A stretch of DNA of 64,000 nt from Lineus longissimus (GCF_910592395.1 NC_088312.1:12710001-12774000); one strand, 5' to 3'; numbered from the stretch's first letter, positions 49,155-61,616 are shown. Translations and numbers: made by a program. Notes: a model not told the origin generated them from the sequence alone.

Positions 49155-52100
49155 ATGTGGAAAACACTGGTGTATGTAGCTGTGTTCCTTTTTATGACGT
49201 GCATACCAGGAGGTATCTTATCATTCGAAATATCAATTGATGTAATACAGTAGAACCTCTCTATTAAGGACACCCTCGGTACTGACAAGTGCTGTCCTTA
49301 ATAGAGAGGTGTCCTGATTAGAGAGGTCAAATTGAATGGAAACAACCAATTTGGGACCAAAACTAGTGTCCTTAATAGAGAGGTGTCCACTAAAACAGAG
49401 GTTCCACTGTAATTACATCACGCCGGAGAATCAATCATCTGCTTGCTGAGGATTAGGCAGGCCTTCCAACTTGTCGAGTTGGCATCCACCGTTGAAAGAA
49501 GAGATTTTCTGTACTTTTGGAAAACTGTTGTCATGGTTGTTGGTTGCATTGAAATTACATTGTTTTCATCTGGTAAATCTGATCTTCGAGCAAATATGGA
49601 GAAAGATGCACCGTCAGTTTATCCCGTGGGTCGCTAACAGATTGCTAAATACAGATGTACTGATTTTGTGCATGAACTACATAGTAAGCTAAGTGGTTAG
49701 TGTACCAAAACAATGCCGTGTATTATTGTTGCTGAAAATGTTACCAGATGGATGCAGGTATAAAATTTTGTTAAATTTACAAATAAGCTTGCCTATTGGC
49801 TGCATAACTTTCCCAGCACTATGGGCAAGTTCTTGGGCTACCAATCCACAGGCAAAGTTAAGAGCTCAATAACCCCACAGCCCCCAAATCGACTGACATA
49901 CACCCACCCACTGACAACACAGGTATTCTATACTTTTACATGTGTTGTCAGTGAGGGGGGGTGGTGTTTATCAGTCAATGTAGGCTGGGGGGGGGGCAAT
50001 TGAGCTTTTAATTTCACGCGTCTGTGGTCCATCCTACCACCAGTGGTTTTCAAGATACTCCCTCTCTCATGACGTAGGAGTATCGAACACCTGAATCTCG
50101 GGATGAGGTGTGCCGTGAATAGTCAAAATTAAGAAAATATGTTGGTCAGTTCAGGAACTTATTCATCAGGGTTTACATGTAGGCATAAAATCGCCAGTTG
50201 GGTGTGTTCCCCTGAAGGGTCTACTATTTTTCTATTTGAACAATGTAAATACTCTAGACTCACTGATCTAAGACATGTTCAAATTTGAGGCATGACTGCC
50301 CCCAGTATGATATGCATGGAAGAGACAAGACCACTAATGAATATTCATAGGTTGGAGGGTCGAGGCCTATCAATTAGACGAGTGCATGTTTTTAACTCTC
50401 AAGTACATATTTGGAGAGGTATTGAAAAAATATTTGCTGTGGCAAGTCTACAGATATAAAGAAATTTTTTGATGAAAAAATTAATTTCGAATTTTGCTAA
50501 TTGGATAATAATGTTTTGAGTTTTTTCTGCCAGTTGGCTGAAAAGAGTGGAAATATCAAAGTCTGTCTAATTTGTCGATTATCGAAAAATTTCCGTGGTC
50601 AACTACCAGTTTATTTTTCACCATTTACTTGCCCGACTGTCCGGAATAACATAATCTATATTTCAGATTCACAACCCCACGCAGTATGATTTGATGCGGT
50701 CAAACATTGACAATTTAACTGCTAAAAGGCTTAAAAAATCAATTGTGGTCTTGTCTCCATTTACACTACATTTTGGGTCAATTTAGTGAAAAATTTGAAT
50801 GTGCTCAAATCACTCTAATTCATTTAGAATATTGTATTGCTGATGATTTAAGGTCAAAACAAGCTAAAATAATGAGAAAAAAACTTAATTTGACCCAAAT
50901 ATGAGTCAACCTAGCCCCGGTCTAAGTTTGGTTTCATTTTTACAAGTCTTGTTGTGTTGCCATTCATTTTGTAATTTCTTTGAAACTACTTAGGCCTTGA
51001 TTCTGAAAGTTGTTCCCTAAGCAGCAAAGATATTCCTAAATCACATCCTAAATTTTCAGCTCCATAGCTTGCTTATTCTGGCCAGGGCTGGTCTTTGAAT
51101 TTGGTACTGTTGGCTGCAAAATCATGACTTTTTGTCGATTTTGTCCTCTATCGTCGCTTTTGGCACAGTTGTACCACTCTTGGAAATGTCTCTCATTTCT
51201 CCAAAAATGTCCAGATATGACTTTCCTTTGTTGGAGAGTTGTGGGAAGTCATCTACATTAGTTTGAAAAAAATCTCAGAATGTTAACCCCTGAAATCTAC
51301 CTTCATTGAGACAAGACCACTAATGAATATTCATAGGTTGGAGGGTCGAGGCCTATCAATTAGACGAGTGTATGTTTTTAACTCTCAAGTACATATTTGG
51401 AGAGGTATTGAAAAAATATTTGCTGTGGCAAGTCTACAGATATAAAGAAATTATTTGATGAAAAAATTAATTTCGAATTTTGCTAATTGGGTAATAGGGG
51501 GCGTGTTTTGAGTTTTTTCTGCCAGTTGGCTGAAAAGAATGGAAATATTAAAGTCTGTCTAATTTGTCGATTATCGAAAAATTTCCGTGGTCAACTACCA
51601 GTTTATTTTTCACCATTTACTTGCCCGACTGTCCGGAATAACATAATCTAAATTTCAGATTCACAACCCCACGCAGTATTTGATGCGTCGCGGTCAAACA
51701 TTGACAATTTAACTGCTAAAAGGCTTAAAAAATCAATTGTGGTCTTGTCTCTGAACAGGCCATGGTCCATTCATAATGATTGGCTCATACTTGTTGGTCT
51801 TCAGGTTGTCGTGAATTAATGGACAGTGGTTCGCATTGGGAATGAACTAATCTCTTATGACCTAACCACTAATACTTCTATCAGTGGTTATTGTGTGGTT
51901 ATAAATCAGTTTCCCTGTCTATTAGCCTGAGCCTATTGACAATGAATCTTCAATAAAAGAAATCGCCTTGATGATAAAGTGAAATCTTTAAGGCCCTGCC
52001 ATCTGAACTCTTACAATGAAATTGATGCAAAGGGGAAAGGCATAAACCATTTAACAAATTGGTGTCGCCCACCCATTGGCCATCCTGAATGAATAATGTT

Positions 52101-55100
52101 GAAAGGCACCCAACGACGAGCACATAAGATCTAAGAGGGCTTGGCGTCCACATCCAAAAACATTCTTATATCGGTGAGTCTAGAGTATTTATGTAAATAA
52201 ATGATAAAAATCGATATTTCACTTCATGTTATTTTTAGCATCCACATTAGTCTCGACCATAGTTCGGACAAAACTATCGAAGTCAGCAGCAGGTTTTAAA
52301 AATAAAAATAGGCAAGGCCACTGCTTCTTGGCCTATAAATGCTCATCATGACCTATGCCATATCATTCAACAGGTGCCTTTTATCCTGCCCCAATCGCTT
52401 TCCTGCCAATTAACAAAATCACCAGACAAAAAGATGTATCGGGCAACAGTAACCACGCTATATTGAGCAACGTCACACTTACCCAAGGTCCACATGGAGA
52501 AACAAATTACGCGTACGAACTAAAAGGAGCCGTTTCTTCTCACATTACGATTAAGCATACATCAGCACTGGACATTGGATTGAAGGGGACACTGACAATT
52601 GCTGCTTTCATAAGACCTAAACGTCTTCCCAGGGCCCCTATTTTAGAATTTAAAACTGGCAGGGCCACACGAACTCTCCATATTTGGATCATCGACGGGC
52701 TGATGTACTTTGCTGACCGCGCAAACTTATTAAGTTCGACTGCGTTTCAAAGTATCAGACCAATACCTAACAAGTGGCAGTTTTTTGCAGGTCACTCAAA
52801 ATATTATTTGGTTTCTTGATAGCAAAAGTGCTGTGAAGAACTGTGGTGTTTCCACTGGGTCAACACGAATACCGATATAATTATCGGAAAATCGGACAGA
52901 GAATCATGCAAGGGTGGCTTCTGCTGTTTTATGCTATTCAACGTGGCTTTGAGAGTTGTTGACATGAAACGGGCCAAAGATTATTGCCTGGCCAGATTTG
53001 GTGAGTAAACATACATGTATTTCAGTTCTGTAGAAGTCTTTTTCTCGGTGACGGGGCCAACGCCTCCCTCCCCTGAAGTCACCAAATATGTCACCTATGC
53101 CAGATTATCTCAAGAGCATTTTGCCACCCAAACAAAAAGTTAGCTCTCCTTTCACGACAGGCGGCATAAGCGTAAGAATGTAGGTAATAAAGGCACTGGA
53201 AAAAAAGGCACTGGAAAAAAAGGCACTAGGTAAAAAAGCACTGGAAAAAAGGCACTACGTAAAAAAGGCACTAGGTTAAAACGGCACTGAAAAAAAGGCA
53301 CCAGGAAAAAAAGGCACTGGGTAAAAAAGGCAATGGAAAAATGGCACCAGAAAAAATATATGGGAAATCTCTGAGAAATATCAACTACATAAATAAAAAA
53401 TAAAAATAAAAGTTTCCATGTGCATTTCTATGTGTAGTTTTTTTCTACATCAACAGATACTGGGTGGTCCAAAAAAACGGAACAGCCTATTTTCAGTACC
53501 CTCCGACAAGAAAAACTAGCTTGGATAGGCAGGGAATCCTTATAAAAAATGATACAAAGATCATCCGATTTGGTCCAGTAGTTTAATCAAATTAGATTCA
53601 GGGTTCCCTCACCAATAACCTATTTCTACAAGATACAATAGTTTATCACAAGAGTGGCTATTGACATCTAGCAAAACATTCTTGATGAGTCTCATTGCAG
53701 TTTTATTGGCGAGAAAGACTTGGAAGCACATTACACATAGCACATTACACATATAGAAATGCACGGGGGGGGGGGGGCACCCCAAATGAATTTTTCACCT
53801 AGAGATTTCCTGGTGCCTCTTTTTCCAGTGCCTTTTTTACCTAGTATAGTGATTTCCTGGTGCCTTTTTTCCAGTGTCTTTTTACCTAGTGCCTTTTTTA
53901 CCCAGTGCCTTTTTTCCTAGTGCCTTTTTTACCTAGTGCCTTTTTCCAGTGCCTTTTTTACTTAGTGCCTTTTTTCCGTACCTTTTTTTCCAGTGCCTTT
54001 TTTTCCAGTGCCTTTATTACCGTCTACCTAAGCGTAAGACAAGGCTGGGGCGGTGCGATTATGTTGGCTCATATTACACAGTGTACAAACGAGCGTGGCT
54101 ATATCTCCCGGAAGAAGAGTCCATTGATTACATTATTTTGTTACGAAAGGGTATTTCGATGCAAATCGGTGATAACGCAATCTATGATAGGACAATGCAG
54201 CATAAGAGGAGCCTTGGACGAAAAATGTATTCTGTTCTTCAAACAACTCTCCGCAATGTCCGAGAAGTCACTGCCGCTCAAAGTATTTGAACTTCGCTAT
54301 AACTTACTGTGTCAAGGGGAAAACAACGCTCAACTAGGTTTCATTCCTTACTTATGCGCTACATTAGATAAATATGGTATCCGTCACATTCTTGAAAGTT
54401 TCATAAGCAGTGGAACATTTTGTTTACCTGAATTGCCGCCTGGCCAGACGCTTAAATCACTGATTAAGATATCCATTCTCAATCACGAGAACATTGCTTT
54501 CAAAGAAGACTGTAGAAAAACTCTCAAAATTGAGAAATCATTGGACTATTCTTCACTCATCTGGCTTGCAGCTTAAGAATATCCATGCATCAAGAGACAT
54601 TTTGCTTTCCTCGCGAGATTGAACACACTTACCATTCTCTCAGAGCCGACACAGTACCCTAGATGCTCTAAGTCCTTCACTGACCCACATGTACATTTCT
54701 TCTGTTGTTGTCCCGACTTCAGTGCAAATCGTGAACTCAGTATTTTGGCAACGTGTGGAAAACAAATGTAATGTATATGTTAACGCCGCTCTTTGGAATA
54801 TGGGTGATTGCGAACTTTCCAAAACGCTGCTCGGTCGGCAGCTAGATGGACTGGATTACACCGACAATATGACATTGCTAAGAATTGTAGCTGAAAGCTG
54901 GCTGGTCAACGCGCGATCATCTACATGATCTAATCATGTTCGACATACAGTATAGGCCTCTCATTGTAATACCGCACTGCGTCAGACTATATGATACCAA
55001 TCTGTACATATTTTACTTGCACTTTTACTTGTTGTTACACCACCTTGTTCTCATATTTTGTTGTCTTCTAACTAAAAGAGGAATTAACAGATATATATTA

Positions 55101-55544
55101 AAATATGCACTTGTCCCCCCTATACAACAAAAAAATGGGCCATTGGAAATTACTATCTGATGACGCGCTTGTACACACTGTATTAGTATCTCCTAGGAAA
55201 ATCTAATGATCATGTGCGAAGTTATGATCACCCGCGGCCGCCGTGAGCTTTAAGATTTTCTTATGTTTGTTCTTCGACAACGATAGATGGTGTGCGATAT
55301 GTGCTGTACAACACTGAAGGGAGAATACCAGACGGGAAAAGACTCATCGCGAACCATACGGCAGATGAACTCGAATGCCTTACTGTTTGCAGCGTGGTAG
55401 TTAGCTGCATATCCATCTCATTTTCCATGACTAGCAAAGTATGCCTGCTATATATCGAAAACAAACTTCAGGGAGGTTTCGATTGCACTAGAAGCCGATG
55501 TAGGGAGCTCTGTCTATTTGCGCGAGGCCAGAGATTAAAACATG
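49155..55544 (+). CDS. Secreted LamG + PAN-like protein, copy 1 (exons 1-3 seen)
   Basis: Exon 1 (49155-49212) encodes a signal peptide, MWKTLVYVAVFLFMTCIPG, with donor GAG|GTATCT. Exon 2 (52374-53000) encodes a laminin-G/concanavalin-like jelly roll: AFYPAPIAFLPINKITRQKD, DIGLKGTLTIAAFIRPKR, then CKGGFCCFMLFNVALRVVD and KRAKDYCLARF. Exon 3 (55287-55544) is a cysteine-rich PAN/apple-like domain (ELECLTVC, SCISISFSM, VCLLYIENK, CRELC). All three borders are phase 1 and join. Oddity: in exon 2 the middle strand (WFLDSKSAVKNCGVSTG) is read in the +1 frame between ~52790 and ~52868, and the main frame there has TGA TAG. Two compensating indels, either sequencing errors or decay, explain this. A secreted binding or adhesion role is inferred from the domains. 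Exons past 55544 were not identified. Intron 2 holds foldback and LINE debris. Confidence 0.7.
49246..49411. mobile_element. pogo/Tigger-type MITE, longest clean copy
   Basis: CAGTAGAACCTCTCTATTAA at the left and GAGGTTCCACTG at the right form the inverted ends, with TA on both flanks. The interior contains the family signature GTCCTTAATAGAGAGGTGTC twice and CCAATTTGGGACCAAAACTA. Lies in intron 1 of the LamG gene. Confidence 0.8.
49412..50327. other. Intronic sequence of the LamG gene; nothing recognised
   Basis: No exon-like frame joins the LamG exons in phase here. A CACCCACCCACTGACAACAC segment and a G-rich partner at 49950-50000 form a weak inverted repeat. Confidence 0.35.
50328..50760. 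mobile_element. ~435-bp TIR element, copy B
   Basis: Same family as 41011-41460: starts AGAGACAAGACCACTAATGA and ends CAATTGTGGTCTTGTCTCC. Very similar to copy C, including GGAGGGTCGAGGCCTATCAA, so B and C are closer to each other than to A. Confidence 0.85.
51307..51752. mobile_element. ~445-bp TIR element, copy C
   Basis: Starts GAGACAAGACCACTAATGAA and ends AATTGTGGTCTTGTCTC. Lies ~550 bp from copy B in the same orientation, within intron 1 of the LamG gene. Confidence 0.85.
53185..54022. mobile_element. Foldback element with GGCACTGG/CCAGTGCC arms
   Basis: The left arm (53185-53350) is a run of AAAAAAGGCACTGG-type units of ~16-20 bp. The right arm (53812-54022) is the same run in reverse complement (CCAGTGCCTTTTTTACC). 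The spacer is ~460 bp. The CFLFL-rich frame (AFFQCLFYLVPFF) over the right arm is its translation. Lies in intron 2 of the LamG gene. Confidence 0.8.
54030..54928 (+). pseudogene. Relic of a non-LTR retrotransposon ORF2 C-terminal region
   Basis: Three adjacent frames form one decayed protein. The first runs from LGRCDYVGSYYTVYKRAWLY to about 54235. A second frame continues with LPLKVFELRYNLLCQGENN, LGFIPYLCATLDKYGIRHIL and ends at 54576. A third has the cysteine-histidine element PRCSKSFTDPHVHFFCCCP around 54658-54715, then an ALWNMGDCELSKTLLGRQ tail. The layout (helical region, CCHC-like finger, hydrophobic tail) is what follows the reverse transcriptase in some LINE elements. No RT core is present. 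Assignment is tentative. Confidence 0.4.
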
Positions 55545-55770
55545 GTATGGACAAGGGTATTTGTATTACCAATTGGCAGGTTTCGCAACCCTTACGGAGA
55601 GCTACGGACGACAAATTACGTATATGTACAATATCGCAGAGCATGCTCTGCACAAAACAGTGAACTCTTCACTGTCTCCATTTTCCGCTTACACAGTAGA
55701 CAGTTCACAGTTGGCCAGATGCTTTCGCCGTCTATTATCCGCTTCTTGAACTAACAATGAGTGGGCCCAT

Positions 55771-56405
55771 ACGTGAGACAAAAAGTTACCAGATTGTGAC
55801 TCGTGGCTGTGAATGATAGGACCGCGACCCATGATTACTGCCAAACTTCATACGTGAGACAAAAAGTTACCAGATTGTGACTCGTGGCTGTGAATGATAG
55901 GACCCCGACCCATGATCACTGCCAAACTTTATATGTGAGACAAAAAGTTACCAGATTGTGACTCGAGGCTGTGAATGATGGGACCCCGACCCATGATCAC
56001 TGCCAAACTTTATATGTGAGACAAAAAGTTACCAGATTGTGACTCGTGGCTGTGAATGATAGGACCCCGACCCATGATCACTGCCAAACTTCATACGTGA
56101 GACAAAAAGTTACCAGATTGTGACTCGTGGCTGTGAATGATAGGACCCCGACCCATGATCATTGCCAAAATTCATACTTGAGACAAAAATTTACCAGATT
56201 GTGACTGGCGGCTGGGAATGATAGGACCCCGACCCATGATCACTGCCAAACTTCATACGTGAGACAAAAAGTTACCAGATTGTGACTCGTGGCTGTGAAT
56301 GATACGACCCCGACCCATGATCATTGCCAAAATTCATACTTGAGACAAAAATTTACCAGATTGTGACTGGCGGCTGGGAATGAGAGGACCTAACTGCCCC
56401 AACCC
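55771..56405. repeat. 81-bp tandem satellite, ~7.8 copies
   Basis: Units with TGAGACAAAAAGTTACCAGA, TTGTGACTCGTGGCTGTGAA and GACCCATGATCACTGCCAAA start at 55771, 55852, 55933, 56014, 56095, 56176, 56257 and 56338, exactly 81 bp apart. Units 6 and 8 share the variants ATTTACCAG and CTGGCGGCTGGGAATG, so a two-unit block (162 bp) was duplicated. All frames contain stops. Confidence 0.9.
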
Positions 56406-57310
56406 CTCATACTCATAGGGGAAAAAGGTCTCTAATTGTGACATGTTGTTGGAAATGATACCGCCTGTAGCCGCCCATCCTCACTGCTAAAATGAAATTA
56501 AAGAGTCAAAATGTCAAATTCAAATTGATTTATTGATTGATCATCTATTCGGCTACAGTCAAAAACTGTATATATAGTACAAATTAAAAACACGTGGTCA
56601 TTCAACAATATTCCAGAATATTCAATGATATTCTTCGTTGCGCAGAGAATGTGCGCAAAAGCAAACACACAGTAGAATGTTCACTGTTTAATGCGATATC
56701 GACAGCAGTGAAATGCTCTACTGTTGTATAGTAGAGAGTACGTTGAATATCGACGACTTCTTAAAGATATCCCTGGTTCTCTCATTCAACTTGCAGAAAA
56801 ACATTTTCCATGATTACGAGCGTCACGTAATTGAATTAACACTGTACTCGACAGGTCTTCGCAGTTCGTACTTCATCGTCGGTAGGGGCTGCAAAACCTG
56901 CCTGTTTAGCCTGAGACCTACAGTGGTAAAAATATACGACCCCTTGGGTTTCCTAGAATATCCTCATCACAACAAGGAAATTGCTAAGTATGTTCGATAT
57001 CCTCAGTATGCTGGAAGTAATCAATATATGACAGGGGCCAGTTTAGAGTAGCTCCTTTGACCTGCGAATGGGTGATTAGCTTGCCTATAGGAGAGGTGGA
57101 CAACCCTCACAGACAGAGATTGTTCCTGATTTCCCAGGCCGCAGATCGGCATAGAATAGGCTCTGGTTCTTGACCAGGGATTTTTGAAAATAACTGGTCA
57201 AATTTATCCTGTGCCTTATAACCACATTTGCAACGGCCAGATCCAAGACCGATCACAATGATATTTTGAAAATTACCCTGGCTGCTCAAATCCACTACCG
57301 ACCACCTAAT
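56406..57310. other. Intergenic; one ORF of unknown status
   Basis: A 112-aa plus-strand frame (56713-57051) reads TLYSTGLRSSYFIVGRGCKT and VVKIYDPLGFLEYPHHN. It has an exon-like acceptor inside (TTCAACTTGCAG, near 56798). I cannot assign it, and it may be a further exon of the LamG gene or chance. A GCAAAACCTGCC word at about 56891 mirrors the GGCAGGTTTCGCAACC word at 55575. Confidence 0.25.
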
Positions 57311-57311
57311 A

Positions 57312-57977
57312 TATTGGGTGATTTCAAAGTTGGTTTTGGTTTTAGTGTTGGGTGTTAGTGTCAGTTTATTCTTAATTTCTACCCCAAAAAACCTACGTCT
57401 TGATAAGACCAATTCGAGGTTTTAGTTTAACACCAACACCTGGTTTTATCTAAACACCTAAAACCTGGGCTGAAACTAAGAAGAGGTTTTATTCTGCAGA
57501 TAAAACTAACGCCAAGATGGACAGAGATAAAACCTCGGGAAAAAACAAACATGCATGTTGTTGTCGTTGTTACTGTTGTTTCCCTATTGTAACCGCTTCC
57601 GATCTTGCCTGACAAGAATTTTAGCAGACGCCTCAAATAAAAATTGTCAAAACATTGAAAACATTTGTCAGAAATACAAATTTGGTCGTCTTCTTTCACG
57701 TCCATCATCATTCCCATCAGCGTTCAAAATACCAGCAACTACTCCTTGAAATGGTACCAACAACATGATTGTTTTCCCTTCTTAACACCAACACCAACTT
57801 TTTAACCAAGTTTTAAGCTAAAACCGGACATAATGCTAAAACCAACAAAGACCGACTTTGAAATAGGATAAAACTTAAACCCACTTCATTTCAATGCTGG
57901 TTTAATCAGGGGTTTTGCTGTTCCATTTAGTTTTAAAACTAAATCTAAAAACTGACTTTGAAATCACCAATTGTGAG
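57312..57977. mobile_element. ~665-bp Harbinger-type non-autonomous element
   Basis: Left end GGGTGATTTCAAAGT, right end ACTTTGAAATCACC, with ATT on both flanks (a 3-bp duplication as in PIF/Harbinger elements). The end sequence GGGTGATTTC is the same as that of the element at 60411-61616. The interior is built of repeated TTTAGTTTTAACACCAACA-type words. Confidence 0.7.
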
Positions 57978-57979
57978 AA

Positions 57980-58508
57980 TAACCCTGGTCAAATTTATCC
58001 CGGTTCTATATGAACTGAAATATTCCCCAATCCCGTCTTTGATAAATCCCAGTCAATTTATCAGGCGGTCGGTGTAGAACTTTATAAAGTCCTAAATGGA
58101 ATGACCAAGGAACAAATTATTCTATTATACGCTTTAATCTCTGAGTTTTAGACGGTCATGGCCTCTATAGAACAATACACCATACTCTTAGGGCCGGACA
58201 CTATTTCCAGTCTGTAGTTTTTTACCGGTGGGCTGCAAACATTCAATATGACAGCCAATTATATTGATCAATGGTTATAGGAAGACAAGGGGCCAGGGCC
58301 AGTAATTCCTGCAGTCAGGGTGATGATTATTGAAGTTACGTAAGTCCATGTAAATGGTTAACCAATCCAGAGTCTTTCAAATGAATTTATTTTATCTAAT
58401 CGATTATGGAATCGTTTTCTTGTGAGGGAAATCCAATAAAGGGCACTTTCGTGTCAAATGTCATTATTGTTGTCTGCCATCTTGCTTTGACCACGTTCTT
58501 CTGGTAAG
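57980..58508. other. Region upstream of the transposase gene; nothing recognised
   Basis: No terminal inverted repeat of the pogo-like element could be identified here, and no gene. Confidence 0.35.
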
Positions 58509-60410
58509 ATGCACGCAATGCGATGGATTTTGTGGGTAGGCCTAGCAGGCACCCTGATGATCTTAACGTATGGAATGGAGCATGGAGATGATGTTGACAG
58601 CCCTGACCCTGATACCACTACTGATGATGATCATGATGGTGATGATGATGATGATGATGATGTAGATGATGCTAACCAGGCTGTACCTGGTGCATGTAGG
58701 CACCAGAAAAGCTACAGTCTCAATCAGAAGATTGACCTTATCGAGACATACCAATTGGGGCATGCTATAGGATTACATCATGCTGAAACTGCGACATCCT
58801 TTGCTAGACACCACCGCATAGCACCGCAGACATTTAGACGTTGGATAAGCACACAGGATGACTTGTTTGCCCTCAGAGATAGATCAACTCAAGACCATAG
58901 AAGACGGAGGAGACAACGGCAACACGGCACGGATGCACAGGTAGTGTTTCAACAAGCATTATATTCCTCGCTAAATGAATTTCCTTCTTTGTTGGCCTAC
59001 ACCGACCGGAATAAGTCCGCTTCTGTGTCATGGACGGAAGAATAAGTCGCATTATACATCAAAGCGACTGACCCTGACCATGCCTTTAACAATGGGACCT
59101 TTATTCCTAGGACTAACATTTCGTTCATACCTGTGGTTATCGCCAATCAATATTTCCAAAGATGTTAAACGTGTTAGCTTTTTTATTTCAGCATAGTGGC
59201 CCGAAATGGACAACAATTTGAACACCTGGTTCCTTGAGCGCCGAAGACTTGGTTTCCCTGTTTCCGGTGAGGATATTAAAGGGCAAGCTGGAAGAGAATT
59301 TCGGCAATGGTGGGCAGAGCTTCCGAACGAAACGAAGGCCGAAAGACAAGAACAGAGACCCCTGCGATATTTTTTCCATGCATCTGCACATTGGCTTAGC
59401 AACTTTATGGAAAGGTGAGCTTTATTCCGCTGTTGCATGGATCGGCCTTAACGTTCGGAATGGATTGTATTCGGTGAATTTTAACAATATGCAAATTCCA
59501 TTTCAGGAAACAAATCAGCTATCGAAGGAAGACCAACGATTCAAGGGGGTTACCTGACAATGCCCAGGCTTTAGTTGCCGACTACCGGGGAGATTTTGCC
59601 GACCTCATCAGAGACGCTGATTTTGATGTCATTATGAACATGAATGAGACGTTCGTGTTGTTTGATATGGTGCCAAGATCGACAATGGAAGCGACTGGAT
59701 CCCAGAATGTTGACATTAGATCATCCAAAGGCAACCCCAAACTTGGATGCAGGGTGACTCTAATAGTTACGACAGACGGACGAAAAGGACGAGCCGAGCT
59801 CAACTTCAGAGGCTTGGCACCAGATGGTGACGTCATTCGGCAGCTTCAGGCGGATGCTCCAGACAATGTGCGAGTGAGTATTGGCATAGAATACAAGTCC
59901 GTGGTTGTAGTACAGGACATGTACCTGACGTCATCAGTGTTGTCATTGACGGTCAGACATTCTAGTTAATGGTAGTATTTTTTAGGAAAATCAGAACTTC
60001 TATGACCAAAATTGTTGTAGGTTTGTCATGGATGCAACCAAAACATTGTGCGTGTCTGACTGTTCAGAAAAGTAATGTAAATGTTCATACTTGTTGTTTG
60101 CTTTTCCAGGTAACTGGTAGTCCACGGGGTTGGGCACGACACCAATCGCTAATCGAGTGGTTGCAGGCTCTGATTGTGCCATTTGTAGCAGGGGCCACGT
60201 TCCTGTTACTTTTAGACAGGTATCCGGCGCATCGAAATCAGCAATTTCGTGATGCAATCACCGCAGAGAATGGGACAGACATTTTTATCCCAGGACGATG
60301 TACTTCGCTGCTGCAGCCCTTGGACTTAACCGTAAACAGGAGCTTCAAGTGTCACCTGAGGACCATTTGGAAAGTGTGGAAAATCGGCCACACCGATGAT
60401 CAAGGACATT

Positions 60411-61616
60411 GGGTGATTTCACAATCCAGTGTGTGTTAGGTGTTGGGTGTTAGTGTTACTGATCTGTAACAGATCTGTTAACAGATTCGCTAATCTGGGC
60501 TCCTCAAACGGTGCTCAGATTCAACAGGCTGTTAACAGGGTGTTGAGAAAAAATTTTTTTTTAGATTACCTGGTAATCATTCAATGAAACTGCATGTGTA
60601 CAAATCACTGCTACTGTGGCATCACAACTTTTTCCATTGCGACCACAAAAATAAGCATTTCCTGCATGGTCCGGCCTTTGAATGCGAATGATGACCCCAT
60701 CAATAAACAGAATCACACGTCTAACGCGAACCTCAACATCCTCAAGATCCTGAGCAAGTTCATCGAATTCATCTGGTCCTGGTAGAGATATGTGCTGCGG
60801 GGCGATGTCCATGAAGAATGATACAACCTGTCGAATATCGGCAAATGATGTGGAGGTTGCACGACCAAATGCAAATCCGACCACCCTGTAGTACCCCCCA
60901 GACGACACATAATGCAAAAATGTCTCTATCATTTTTCTGGATACGTCATGGCGAGCCTGTCCTCTGTCTCTCCAGGCATGAAATTCATCCGCCAGCTCCT
61001 CCACTTGGGACTCTATTAGCCTCATGTGTTTCTCTGTAGGCTCTGTGCTGGTAGCTGCTGTCCTCACATGATTTTCTTCCCTGTTGATGGCTATGGCTTG
61101 GAGAAATGGCTCGAACATCATTTTGACAAAGAAAGCAAATTTCTTCACTTCTAAAGAAAATGGCCGCTAACAGAACACCGAGTTGTGAAATCATGACGGT
61201 GTTGCACCTCCTTAACCTCTAGAGGTTAGTGTTGAAAGATTTTCCTAAAGTTTGTATTGGTCAAGTAAAGTGCAAGGTACTTATCTACATTGAAACATAG
61301 TGATTCTCTAAAAACATTAAATGAGAGATAATGAAATTATCTTAAGAAATATTGAAATTAGAAGAAAAACTCGCTTAACAGATTTCAGGTTGCTGAGATT
61401 AAGTCAACACCTCATGTTACATATCTGTGAGGTGTTTGTGTTAGTGTGACAGCTCCTTTGAAATTTTGCTATTTTCAACAGATCTGTCACACTAACATGA
61501 CACTAACATTAGTGTGACACCGGTCTTTGTATCGATTTCAGAAGCCAGTGTTAGTGTAACAGATCTGTTACACTAACACATCAACACCTAACACACACTG
61601 GATTGTGAAATCACCC
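60411..61616. mobile_element. 1,206-bp Harbinger-like element inside the pogo transposase gene
   Basis: Ends GGGTGATTTCACAATCCAGT and the mirrored ACTGGATTGTGAAATCACCC, flanked by ATT at 60408-60410 and 61617-61619. The 3-bp duplication fits the PIF/Harbinger superfamily, as does the ORF it carries. Additional inverted repeats with AGATCTGTTA and GTGTTAGTG words lie inside both ends. The host frame reads up to the left ATT and continues right after the right one. Confidence 0.85.
60561..61148 (-). pseudogene. Harbinger transposase, N-terminal part only
   Basis: A 195-aa minus-strand frame. FLHYVSSGGYYRVVGFAFGR and DIAPQHISLPGPDEFDELAQ fit the N-terminal part of PIF/Harbinger nucleases, and VILFIDGVIIRIQRPDHAGN contains the first catalytic aspartate in its usual DG context, followed by AYFCGRNGKSCDATV. 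The frame then reaches SLNDYQ with a possible donor (CAG|GTAATC) and a stop. The second and third catalytic residues are absent from the element, so it looks internally deleted. Confidence 0.75.

Noticed and set aside
53905-54100. Phenylalanine/leucine-rich start of a 223-aa ORF as a membrane protein
   Set aside because: The hydrophobic stretch is a translation of TGCCTTTTTT units in the foldback arm; only the later part resembles a protein relic.
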